DNA from: Paramecium pentaurelia
Taxonomy: Eukaryota > Ciliophora > Oligohymenophorea > Peniculida > Parameciidae
Direction: 5' to 3'
DNA length: 64,000 nt
Assembly (NCBI GenBank): GCA_905183005.1
Contig: CAJJDO010000145.1
Coordinates: 230,634 to 294,633 of the forward strand
The first letter of the stretch is position 1. Each line of letters starts with the position of its first letter. The position numbers and the translations under genes were made by a program. Positions 11,697 through 21,757 of the stretch are shown here, piece by piece. The notes beneath the pieces are model-generated. The model made no database searches, was not told where the DNA came from, and saw only the letters and a program-made list of their open reading frames with translations.

Positions 11697-12133
11697 ATGA
11701 ATGTATAATAATAATAAATCATTATTTATAAAACAAATTTTTATATTTCATTCAGGGTGTTGATATTATTCAAACAATAATAAGAATCATTATTAGCTAA
11801 AATTAATTAAAAATTATAATTATATAATTTAGATTCTCTCTAATTTAAATTAATTATAATAAGAAGTATATATTTATATAAGAATTCTTTTAACATTTTT
11901 ACTACTAGTCCTTCAGAATAGTATTTTGAAATTTTGTATAAAATATACTTTTTTTACAATAAAGTAAATCTTCAAAATAAAAATGATCAATTAAATAATA
12001 TATTTTAGAAAAATCAATAGGTAATTGCATTAGATCTGACTGCAAATAATAAAAAATCTTCAATCATTTAAGGGAGGGATAGTTTATTTAGTATATTTAG
12101 ACAACAATAAGAGAATCAAACCATAATTTTTTT
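11697..12133 (+). CDS. possible hypothetical gene on plus strand
   Basis: A code-6 frame without TGA runs from ATG 11697 into the antisense of the next gene. The part around 11900-12130 reads like protein (PSEQYFEILYKIYFFYNK, then KNDQLNNIFQKNQQVIALD and SSIIQGRDSLFSIFRQQ). A GTAAG donor follows at about 12134. The end of the gene, and whether it is a gene at all, are uncertain because the frame continues open into antisense coding sequence. No domain recognised. Confidence 0.25.
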
Positions 12134-12166
12134 GTAAGTATTATTATTAATTTTATTAATTACTCT

Positions 12167-13297
12167 TCATTTAGAAACATCTAATGATGAAGATTTTTCT
12201 TATTATTCTGTGATGTCTGATAATGCCATCTTGGATTTTTCATATCCCATTTTCTTAAAGAAATTAATCCAAATATCTTCTTCATTCGAGATGGTTCTAT
12301 GCTATAATATATTTAATATAGAATCTAATACATAATCATTATGTAATTAATTTGAATTGACCCAAAAAAAGGAAATAAGGGCTAGATATGGCAATATGAT
12401 GATAATTGTTAAGAAACACAATCTCAATAATAATTCAAATGCAATTGTGTTATTTATCGACATCTTCAAACAAGGAATCATTTGACAAGGTGTACAATTA
12501 GGAAATTATAATTCAGAATTGAGTTGTTCCTTTGCAATAAAGTAAATCATTTAGAATATAGTTAAAAATTAGGAAGCACTATACATAACAATTAGTATTC
12601 TTAAATCTTCCCTTTGAGTTTCATTATTTTAAAATGTTTTCATTTATAAAAGTGGAAGATCTTTATAAAGCGGTTAAACTTTATCATCCATTTTATTTTA
12701 TAACTTCATACTAAAGATAACTAGAATTGCTGTTACACATCCTCCAACTATTCTCGAGATCTTACTATATTTAACTAGAATTAGTTATTTCTTACAATAG
12801 CATTCATAGAAAACTTAATCATCTTGAATCAATTCTACGAGTACAAATATTAAGCCAATAAGCACTAAAGCAAATAAGAACAAAGTAATGTATCTGAATT
12901 TTGCTTATGCTTTCTTCCTATCAGTTGATAATTTGCTTAATTTAAGACTAACATAATAATAAAAGAAGATGAACACCATTGTTCTAAAGTACGGTTCTAA
13001 TTATGTTATGTATTTATTGCTAATGATGAAGGACTCTACTAATAATACTAGAATTTGGTTATCATGATTACTTAGAAAATTTGTTATTATCATGTACAAA
13101 ATGATGCACTTTTTTGATAATTTCTTAGTTCCTGTTCGATATCTTCTTCGCAATTATAGAATCAGAATAAAAAGCAATATAATAATAATAACACCCAAGA
13201 TAAAACAATTAGTACATTTCAAAAAGTTTTGTGATGCTCCTCCTAAACAAAATTAATAAAATGGGTAAATGCTTTTTTGAGTTTATTATTCACTCAT
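12167..13297 (-). CDS. seven-transmembrane protein, GPCR-like topology
   Basis: One uninterrupted frame of 376 aa. After a short Q-rich and cysteine-containing N-terminus (MSEQQTQK...FCLGGASQ), seven hydrophobic segments can be counted: around GVIIIILLFILI, QILVLLVESFII, MVFIFFYYYV, ITLFLFALVLIGLIFVLVEL, RIVGGCVTAILVIF, LRILIVMYSASQFLTIFQMI and LLLRLCFLTIIIILPYLALI. The C-tail is hydrophilic and serine-rich (EKSSSLDVSK). Extracellular or lumenal loops carry paired cysteines (NCTPCQMIPC). Ciliates have families of such orphan receptors; homology to a named family is not claimed. It converges on the weak plus-strand frame above. Confidence 0.7.
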
Positions 13298-13583
13298 ATA
13301 TATTAATTAAATAATTAATAATACAACAATCAAGATAATCAGTCATTTATTATTAAATAAGTATTTAAAGAGATCAGGATAACAAATTCATCATTATCTT
13401 TTTTTAAATAAGTAAGAATAGTGTTTATATAATTTATATATAATTTTAAACAATTATAAAATATGATTAATCTTGAATATAAAGAAATTCTAAATAGATA
13501 TCAACATAATTTAATTCATTATTCATCATTAAGATTCTATAATCATTTAATTTAATAAAAATAACTCTTTATTATTAATTATT

Positions 13584-15314
13584 ATGTTTTATTGTAAGTA
13601 ATTAAGGCTATTTCGATATTAATAATTTAGTACTTTCAAATGGTGTACTTAAATTTTTGATTAAATAGAGAAGGAAACTAAACGAAAAATAAAGATATCT
13701 CTATTCTAAGATGCATTAAAATAAGCAGAAGAATTTAAAATAAAAGAAGAATTTATACGATTTACTCTATGTGATGTTAATTCATAATCCTAATTGATAG
13801 AAGCTGCTGTACCAGCTAATGTTCTATACAGTGCAATAGCATAGACTTATAATTTAGAGTTTTCTCTAGTTGAAAGAATGTATGGTGAAATCAATTTAAT
13901 GAACAATTTTGAAGATGTTATTAGTACTCATAAAACAACAAATTCAATATAGTTTTCAAGTTTATTTTAAAAAATTTAAGAGATTTTTGAATTATCTGGG
14001 GGAGGTTGTGAAGAATAGAAGGAAGTATTGGTTAAAGATTTACTAAGAGTATGTTCCAATTCATTAGAAGTTAAATATTTGATTAGATTTTTGAAGGTAA
14101 AAGTAATTTGAAATGTATAGAAAAGAATGAGGATAGGTTTAAGTACATAGAGTGTATCATAATTACTAAATGAGAGTGAAAGAAAAAGATTATTGGGATA
14201 TTAATCAGGATTAGGAGATTTGTAAATAGGAATTCCAATATAACCTTAATTAGCTAAAGGTTTTCAAAAGGAGAATAAGGAAGATGAAATAACTATGGAG
14301 AAAATCAAGAAAAAGTTTTTGAATGATGATTTAGAAGTGTGCTTCTTTGAATATAAATATGATGGAGAAAGATTGTAAGTACATTATACAAATGGTGAAG
14401 TTAAATTGTTTGGTAGATCTTTAGAGGAAAAAACAAATCAATTTAAAGAATTATCTAATTAATTAAAGGAGTATTTCAATAATAATAAATTTGATGATGT
14501 TATATTAGATTGTGAAATGATATGTTATCATAATGGAGAGATCTTACCATTTTAAGAAATGTAAAATAAAACTTATGAGAATTCAGTATATTTAAGTTTA
14601 GTTTGTTTTGATATTTTATATCACAATAAATAAATCCTACTTAATAAAGTTTATTCATAAAGATTATAAATTTATAATTCAATTTTAAAGCCTATAACAA
14701 ATTAAAGACAAGTGATAAGTCATATTATTTCACATAGATTGAAGAATGAAAATTAAATGGATACATTTTACAAATAAGCATTAGTTGATGGATTAGAAGG
14801 AATTATGATAAAAAAAGATACTATTTATTCTCCTGGATCTAGAAATGATTGGCTTAAAATAAAGAAGGAAAAGGATGTTGATTTAGTTGTATTAGGTGGA
14901 TATTATGGTTAAGGTAAAAGACAATAATGGCTTGGTTCTTTTCTATTAGGCATTTATGAAAATGGAAGATTACATCCTATAGCTAAAATTGGAACAGGGT
15001 TTAGTGATTAAAAATTAGAAGAATTAACAAAGAGATACATGTCTATACCAATTGGAAGTTGTCCTTAACATTTGATTGGTTTTAAAGATCAACCTCATGT
15101 TTGGTTTTCTTAAAATGATGTTTGGGAAGTTACTTATGATACAGTTTCAGCATCACCTCTTTATCCTCCTTAAAATTCACAGTTGAATACAGGAATATCT
15201 GTTAGATTTCCTAGATTTAAAAGAGAAAGACCTGATAAAAGAATTGAATAGAGTGGACCAATTCAAGATTTGCTTGAAGAGTATTAGAAAGTTTAGAAGA
15301 AAGAATTCTTTTGA
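13584..15314 (+). CDS. LIG1: ATP-dependent DNA ligase (LIG1 type)
   Basis: 568 aa, one 24-nt intron (14097-14120). Seals nicks between Okazaki fragments and in repair through a ligase-adenylate intermediate. N-terminal alpha-helical DNA-binding domain (about residues 1-200), with VKYLIRFL and KRMRIGLS as in LIG1. Adenylation domain with active-site lysine in EYKYDGERLQ (motif I), then FGRSLEEKT, DCEMI and EGIMIKKDT, and KIKKEKDVDLVVLGGYYG at the transition to the OB fold. The C-terminal fold ends with SGPIQDLLEEYQ. Much shorter than human LIG1 (919 aa) because the disordered N-terminal extension is missing. The start ATG is the first in frame; a PIP box is not obvious. Confidence 0.93.
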
Positions 15315-15456
15315 GATTTTATATAGTTGTTAATATATATATGAAATATTGTGGAGGAAATAGGTACAATAATAAAATTAGTAAAAAATTAGTATTCATT
15401 TATAATATGTATTTGATGAAACATTAAATAAATATTAAATTTCTCTAAATCTAATT

Positions 15457-17558
15457 ATGAATTCTTAAATCGAAAGAAACTCTGATCTTCCCCGTACTAA
15501 TGTGATCTTGGTTGTAATAACTAACAAGGCTAATAAAACTTTGAGTCATGATAAATATTTTAAAGTTTTTAGCCCTTTCGGTACCATATAGAGAGTAGTT
15601 GTTGTTTTATAATTGTTTAGATGCTCATCTTTGAGAGATCACTCACATGGAAAACCTTTGTTGAATTTGACAATCCAGAATCTGCTCTTAAGGCTAGATC
15701 ACAGATGAATGATAAGTTCTTTTGTGATGACAATACATTATTAATGAATGTGTATGCCAGCAAATTAACTTATATTACATTCCAAGAAAATAATACTGGG
15801 GGAGTAGGTATGAGTGTAATTAATTGGTAGATTACACTTAGTTAAGAAAAAAAGAGTCATCACCTCCAAATGAAGTTACATAATCTTCTTCATCCATTAA
15901 AACCAATCCAATTTCTCCTTAACAAAACTTCTAATTTTTGTAATCACAAATGTAATTCCAACATCAAATGTCTTAATAAATCTAATAAATCAATTCTCTG
16001 ATGGGACAATTACAATAGGTTTGTGCAGAAGGCTTTGCTGCACCATTATAATAAAATACAGACCTTTAAAATCAAATAGAAAAGCAATAGTCAATTTTGA
16101 AGGATATTTATGATTTTTAACATAAATTCTCAAACCTCACAGACCATTACTAAACCTTCTTATAAGAATATAATTAACTTGATGATTAAAAATCTATTAG
16201 CATTCAATCCAGCGGAAATGGTAAATAAAATAGGAAAAAACTAACACTTCCTAATGATAAAAAGATTAAAAATGGAGATTAAATAGAATTCATACAAAGT
16301 TATCATGAAACTGATGTTACTAAGGATGTTATGTTTCATAGTTCTGATAAATTGATTGATTAGATGTAGGTTTAGAAAATGTATTTAAGTGAAGGAAAGA
16401 GTGTTGCCAAAGCAGAAGATCTCAATTTCAATGGATTAGGTCTAAGAGATTCAGAAGGAGAAGATGATAATCTTCAAGAATATGAAGAAGAATTATTCTA
16501 AAGAGTTAATGGAATTGAAAATGAAAATGATGATGATAATGAATTATTTAAATTAGTTGATTAGAATCAAGATTTTAATGAAGAAAAATAAAAGAACTAT
16601 AATAAATCAAATCAAGATTTGTAATCTGAAAAAAGTGATAATTTACTATCATATCAAGTAGAAAAATAAACTCAAAAAAATACTATTGAATAATCATCAA
16701 GAAGTGTTGACAATATTGATTAATTAATTAGTAAAGGTAAATTCTAATGTTAAAATCCATAAAGTACTTCCAAAAGTCAGACTTTGTAATAATAATAAGA
16801 AAAACTTGAAGAATATGTGAATCCACTCTTTTTTAAAGGTTTCTTCATTTATTGATTTTATTTAGCTTTACGCAAATCTAAAGTCATTTATGCAAGATGG
16901 TTCGATAAAAAAGTTGTCACATCCGCTATGCTTTACAATATATTTAGTATCTACGGCAACATTGATAAAATGATATATCTGAAAGAGAGATCAAGTTGTC
17001 TCATTCAATATGTGTAATAGGATCATGCAGCCATTGCTAAAGATGCTTTGAATGATATCATGTTTTATGGATAATAAATCAAAGTATCTACCATTTGTAA
17101 TTAGATCTTTTTTTCAAATTATGAGGAAATATCCTTAAAGACATAGCCAACAAAACCAGGTGAAATAGCTTCCGATCTTAAAACTCAAGAAGAATATTTT
17201 TAGGGAGGAGAAGAAACTCACCGCATCAAACCTGATTCCACTTATACTCTTGCTCCACCATGTGATACAATCTAAGTTTCTAATCTTACAAGAAATTCTT
17301 GTCAAAATTCTATAATGTAATAATATATGCAAGATTTTGGATAAATCAAAGCTTTGAAGTATCAAATATTTAATATATAGAATTCTATCTACTGGCAATA
17401 AGTATTTATGTATCCTCAAATATGCAACTATTGAGGTGGCATTGACAGTTTTGGCTAAAATGAATGGATTAGAATTGGATGGAAAGTAATTATCTTTTGT
17501 TATATAAATATAGACCTATATAAATTAACTTTTCTAAACAAAAATTATGATTGGTTGA
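15457..17558 (+). CDS. PTB/hnRNP-L-like protein with multiple RRMs
   Basis: 666 aa after removal of introns 15595-15620, 15816-15841, 16839-16865 and 17359-17380. Polypyrimidine-tract-binding-type RNA-binding protein, expected to act in splicing, stability or translation. RRM 1 is at about residues 15-105 (TNVILVVI, FSPFGTIQR, TWKTFVEFDNPESALKA, LMNVYASKL). A long Q-rich acidic linker follows. A second RRM begins at VIYARWFDK with IFSIYGNIDKMIYLKER and CLIQYVQQDHAA. A third has SNLTRN, MQDFGQIKALKIL and CILKYATIEVALTVLAKMNG. The atypical RNP motifs and the sentence-like order fit PTB/hnRNP-L. The annotated 69- and 94-residue frames in this area are shadows or exon parts. Confidence 0.85.
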
Positions 17559-17632
17559 TTTATCAATTATTCGGATTAATAATACAATATACAACCTACT
17601 TTTTTTATTTTCATTAATTCAAATCAATAAAA

Positions 17633-17941
17633 ATGGCAGGAAAATCAGGCAAAGGAATTGGCAAAGTCAGCGCAAAGAGACATGCAAGAAAACCAAACAA
17701 AGCATCCATTGAAGGAATTACAAAGCCAGCAATCAGAAGATTAGCAAGAAGAGGAGGAGTTAAGAGAATTTCATCCTTCCTTTATGATGACTCAAGAAAT
17801 GTCTTAAAGAGCTTCTTAGAAAATGTCGTTAGAGATGCTATCACCTATACAGAGCATGCCAGAAGAAAGACAGTTACCGTAATGGATGTTGTTTACTCCT
17901 TAAAGAGATAAGGCAGAACTCTTTATGGCTTTGGAGCATGA
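17633..17941 (+). CDS. Histone H4
   Basis: 102 aa, intronless; TAA at residue 93 is read as Gln in KRQGRTLYGFGA, and TGA 17939-17941 ends it. Core nucleosome histone with the canonical block GITKPAIRRLARRGGVKRIS and TYTEHARRKTVTVMDVVYSLKR. The N-tail is diverged from the animal form: MAGKSGKGIGKVSAKRHARK then PNKASIE in place of the usual HRKVLRDNIQ, so the K16-K20 neighbourhood differs. Codon use is richer in G+C than neighbours and nearly free of TAA/TAG, as in highly expressed genes. It lies 74 bp downstream of the PTB gene. Confidence 0.98.
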
Positions 17942-18047
17942 ATTAGTTTAATATAAACATTAATAATAATTAATTTAAACTCCTTCTTTAGTTGAATAAT
18001 TGTTCAACTCTATTTACTAATAATTATATTTTGCAAAATAATAAATA

Positions 18048-19510
18048 ATGAAAGAGGAAACATAGATATTTAGGGTAAAGAAATAAATCCATTATTTTGC
18101 TTGGCATTGTTTTGCTCCATATGCATTTTTAGGTTATTTTATGACAATCCCAAGTGCTGCAGAACCATCTTGGCTTAAAATAAATCAAACAAAACATAAA
18201 TACAAAATTGATTTTAATTGGATGAATGTTGCCTTTTTAATGTACATGCTACAATATTTATTTAGAGGTTATTTGCTTGCAAGTGGTATTGAAATGAAAG
18301 GTAATTTGAGATAAATAATGATTAAATGTGAAACTATGCTAATAGTGGCTCTGGTCTTATAATGGTTTCTCCCATTTAGAGAAGGAACACTGATTGTGAG
18401 AGTATTCATGGGAGCTTTAATTAATCTAGATATAAAGTACAGCAATGTGTATTTTAAAACTATGATGAAACCAATTGAAGTTTATATTAAGAAAAAATTT
18501 CCAGAATAATTAAATGGTAATAGCATCAATATTAATGATAACTAGTAAAAAATCTAGGTCAGTATTTATGTCAATATCAATATATTGCTTTTGGGATTGG
18601 ATGGACAATTTAGGGACTTATGGCTTACAGTTATCCAAAGATTGAAATGCTAAATAAATTAAAGATTTATGATGATTGTGTTCTTTGGAATTTATTAATC
18701 TCTTTACCAACTGTATTTTTAGCAATTAGATTGATTAATTTGCATCTATCATTTAATTATGATGATTTAAAGACTTGTACACCAAATGAGGCTGAATACT
18801 TTTTGGCAAATATGTTCAAGAAGGCTAATGTTGAAGAGGTGATAGACATGTATCATGAAAAACGACTTATTGATAGTAATGTATATTTTTATAAGTAGAT
18901 GATGAATATGAATTAGATGATTAAAAGACTCTTAAAATCATTTAGATTATCATGTATTCAAGTAGTACTATGATGTTGGTATTCTTTATAAATCGTTTAA
19001 ATCTTGATACTAATGGAGCTATTTATTAATCTATGCCTTTCCATTACTTTATTTTTGGATTAACAATGATATTAGCTAATTACTTGCCTTGTAGATTATT
19101 TTACAAGGTTCCATAATTGTTATTGTATAGATTAAGCTTGTTTATGAGTATTATTATCAATTTAGCATTGGTGATAAGTATTCAAATTTAATCTTATTAT
19201 TTTATCTTGATCTCTTGTATTTTGACAATATTTAGTAATGGAGTAGGTTTATTCTCGTTCACTAGTAGCTACAATTATGTAAATATATTTATGTTAATAT
19301 TATCAGTTTGTTGATGATTTTATGCCAATCCAACTAAGTTAAGGCTTGAGTTTAGCAGTTTTAGTTGGATTAGAATTTGTAATTCGTGAGTAAGTTTTTG
19401 GGTTAAGTCTAATGATAACAACCATATTAGGAATATTTATATGGAGAAAAGTGTAATATTTAATAGAATAGGAGGATGAGGATGAAGATAATGCTAAATT
19501 GATTATGTGA
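18048..19510 (+). CDS. multipass membrane protein, unknown function
   Basis: 460 aa from four exons; introns of 29, 23 and 28 nt make the length divisible by three. Hydrophobic segments throughout, for example HCFAPYAFLGYFM, FLMYMLQYLFRGYLL, ETMLIVALVLQWFL, LLISLPTVFLAI, MPFHYFIFGLTMILANYL, SLFMSIIINLALVIS, FILISCILTIFSNGVGLFSF and LAVLVGLEFV, so roughly ten membrane spans. The C-tail is acidic (EQEDEDEDN). I do not recognise a transporter family with confidence. Its last 64 bp lie in the first copy of a 1155-bp repeat and recur at 20603-20666. Confidence 0.7.
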
Positions 19511-19589
19511 TATAAGAGTGTATTAAAGAGATGTTAAATAATTTATATTAGATAAACAATAAATTAATTTTTAATTAAATCTTTTTCAA

Positions 19590-20072
19590 ATGAAAACCCA
19601 TATAGAAGTGTCAAGTCAAAGAAGAAAGGGAAGAAGAGCCTAGCTTGGTGCTCCATCTAATATTAGATATAAATTAATGAGTGCTCATTTATCAAAAGAT
19701 TTAAGAAAAAAATATAATGTTAGAGCATTACCAGTTAGAAAGGATGACGAAGTGACAGTGGTTAGAGGTATGAATAAAATAATAAGGAAAGGCACTCACA
19801 AGGGAACAAAAGGAAAGGTATCATCAGTGTATAGAAAGAGATGGACAATTTAGATTGAGAAATTGACAAGAACCAAAGCAAATGGTAGATATATAAATAT
19901 AACAATAGGAATGCCATATTAAATACCAATCAGAGCATCATAATGCATCATCACTAAACCATATTTAAATGAAGACAGAAAACAATTGCTTGCAAGAAAG
20001 GCATCAGCTAAAGTTTCAACAAAAGGAAAGGGTGAAAAGCATACAAGTGAAAGTACAAAGAAGGCTGATTGA
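19590..20072 (+). CDS. RPL26: 60S ribosomal protein L26 (uL24)
   Basis: Large-subunit ribosomal protein that binds near the exit tunnel. Read straight it is 160 codons. Two GT...AG stretches of 24 nt (19768-19791, 19885-19908) are in frame, lack TGA, and interrupt conserved blocks. Removing them gives 144 aa, matching human RPL26 (145), and restores VVRG-THKG-TKGKV and KANG-MPYQ. Conserved parts: KYNVRALPVRKDDEV, KOW motif GKVSSVYRKRW, LTRTKANG, CIITK. TGA is at 20070-20072. An identical copy at 20746-21228 is probably an artefact. Confidence 0.95.
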
Positions 20073-20137
20073 ATTTGATAAATGTTGTAGAGAATTAATT
20101 ATGCATAATAATTTAGATTTTAAGTTTATAATTTGCA

Positions 20138-20601
20138 TCATTAATTTCGACTTGGGGATCTGTAAGGATCTATACTAGCATCTTCTCTTCTTTTATCCCA
20201 ATCAACAAGGAATCCTTTGATATTCATATTAAATTTATTCAATTCAACATCCTATATTAGAAATCAAAAAATTACATGGTGAAATTTAAAGTTAAAAGCA
20301 TGTTTTTCAGCTCTTTCAATCATTAATTTAGTTGTTTCAGAGACTTGTACTCTTCCTTCAACTCCACTACTTTCCATTTTATTAGCAATAGAGACATCTT
20401 TTCCATAGATATCATATCGAACAATATCAGTTCCTATGATACCTCCTGTTACTTATCCAGTATGTATACCAATTCTCATATTCAATTTATCAAATTTGAT
20501 TTTCTACCTAACAGACATAATAATGTCGACCATTTAGAATCCCATCTTTACAGTATTAATGGCTTCTTAAATAGGCTAAATAAATGGATAAGAGTAAATA
20601 C
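20138..20601 (-). CDS. 3' fragment of guanylyl cyclase gene (duplicate copy)
   Basis: Encodes the same last exons as the full gene at 21294-28233: MRIGIHTGQVTGGIIG, DIYGKDVSIANKMESSG and the C-terminal KGFLVDWDKRRED. It is cut off upstream at the N (20602). It is part of the repeated segment, so it is best read as an assembly duplicate, not a second gene. Confidence 0.85.
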
Positions 20602-20602
20602 N
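20602..20602. other. single N joining two contigs
   Basis: The only ambiguous base in this part; it sits exactly between the two identical 1155-bp copies. Confidence 0.95.
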
Positions 20603-21757
20603 AAAAGTGTAATATTTAATAGAATAGGAGGATGAGGATGAAGATAATGCTAAATTGATTATGTGATATAAGAGTGTATTAAAGAGATGTTAAATAATTT
20701 ATATTAGATAAACAATAAATTAATTTTTAATTAAATCTTTTTCAAATGAAAACCCATATAGAAGTGTCAAGTCAAAGAAGAAAGGGAAGAAGAGCCTAGC
20801 TTGGTGCTCCATCTAATATTAGATATAAATTAATGAGTGCTCATTTATCAAAAGATTTAAGAAAAAAATATAATGTTAGAGCATTACCAGTTAGAAAGGA
20901 TGACGAAGTGACAGTGGTTAGAGGTATGAATAAAATAATAAGGAAAGGCACTCACAAGGGAACAAAAGGAAAGGTATCATCAGTGTATAGAAAGAGATGG
21001 ACAATTTAGATTGAGAAATTGACAAGAACCAAAGCAAATGGTAGATATATAAATATAACAATAGGAATGCCATATTAAATACCAATCAGAGCATCATAAT
21101 GCATCATCACTAAACCATATTTAAATGAAGACAGAAAACAATTGCTTGCAAGAAAGGCATCAGCTAAAGTTTCAACAAAAGGAAAGGGTGAAAAGCATAC
21201 AAGTGAAAGTACAAAGAAGGCTGATTGAATTTGATAAATGTTGTAGAGAATTAATTATGCATAATAATTTAGATTTTAAGTTTATAATTTGCATCATTAA
21301 TTTCGACTTGGGGATCTGTAAGGATCTATACTAGCATCTTCTCTTCTTTTATCCCAATCAACAAGGAATCCTTTGATATTCATATTAAATTTATTCAATT
21401 CAACATCCTATATTAGAAATCAAAAAATTACATGGTGAAATTTAAAGTTAAAAGCATGTTTTTCAGCTCTTTCAATCATTAATTTAGTTGTTTCAGAGAC
21501 TTGTACTCTTCCTTCAACTCCACTACTTTCCATTTTATTAGCAATAGAGACATCTTTTCCATAGATATCATATCGAACAATATCAGTTCCTATGATACCT
21601 CCTGTTACTTATCCAGTATGTATACCAATTCTCATATTCAATTTATCAAATTTGATTTTCTACCTAACAGACATAATAATGTCGACCATTTAGAATCCCA
21701 TCTTTACAGTATTAATGGCTTCTTAAATAGGCTAAATAAATGGATAAGAGTAAATAC
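20603..21757 (+). repeat. direct repeat copy 2 (1155 bp), probable assembly overlap
   Basis: Second copy of 19447-20601, offset 1156. This copy continues into the intact guanylyl cyclase gene, while copy 1 continues into the intact membrane-protein gene. A single merged copy would give the natural order membrane protein, RPL26, cyclase. Confidence 0.9.
20746..21228 (+). CDS. RPL26: RPL26, second (probably artefactual) copy
   Basis: Base-for-base the same as 19590-20072, including the two 24-nt in-frame introns. Its upstream flank is only the 64-bp tail of the membrane-protein gene and then the N, so it has no independent context. See the first copy for function. Confidence 0.85.

Larger units (their letters stand above)
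19447..20601 (+). repeat. direct repeat copy 1 (1155 bp), probable assembly overlap
   Basis: Identical by inspection to 20603-21757, the two copies being separated by one N. It holds the 3' end of the membrane-protein gene, all of RPL26 and the 3' end of the guanylyl cyclase gene. The repeat ends exactly at the N on both sides, as expected of two contigs whose overlap was not merged. Confidence 0.9.

Noticed and set aside
17135..17419. 94-aa minus-strand ORF
   Set aside because: Antisense to the RRM-containing C-terminal part of the PTB-like gene.
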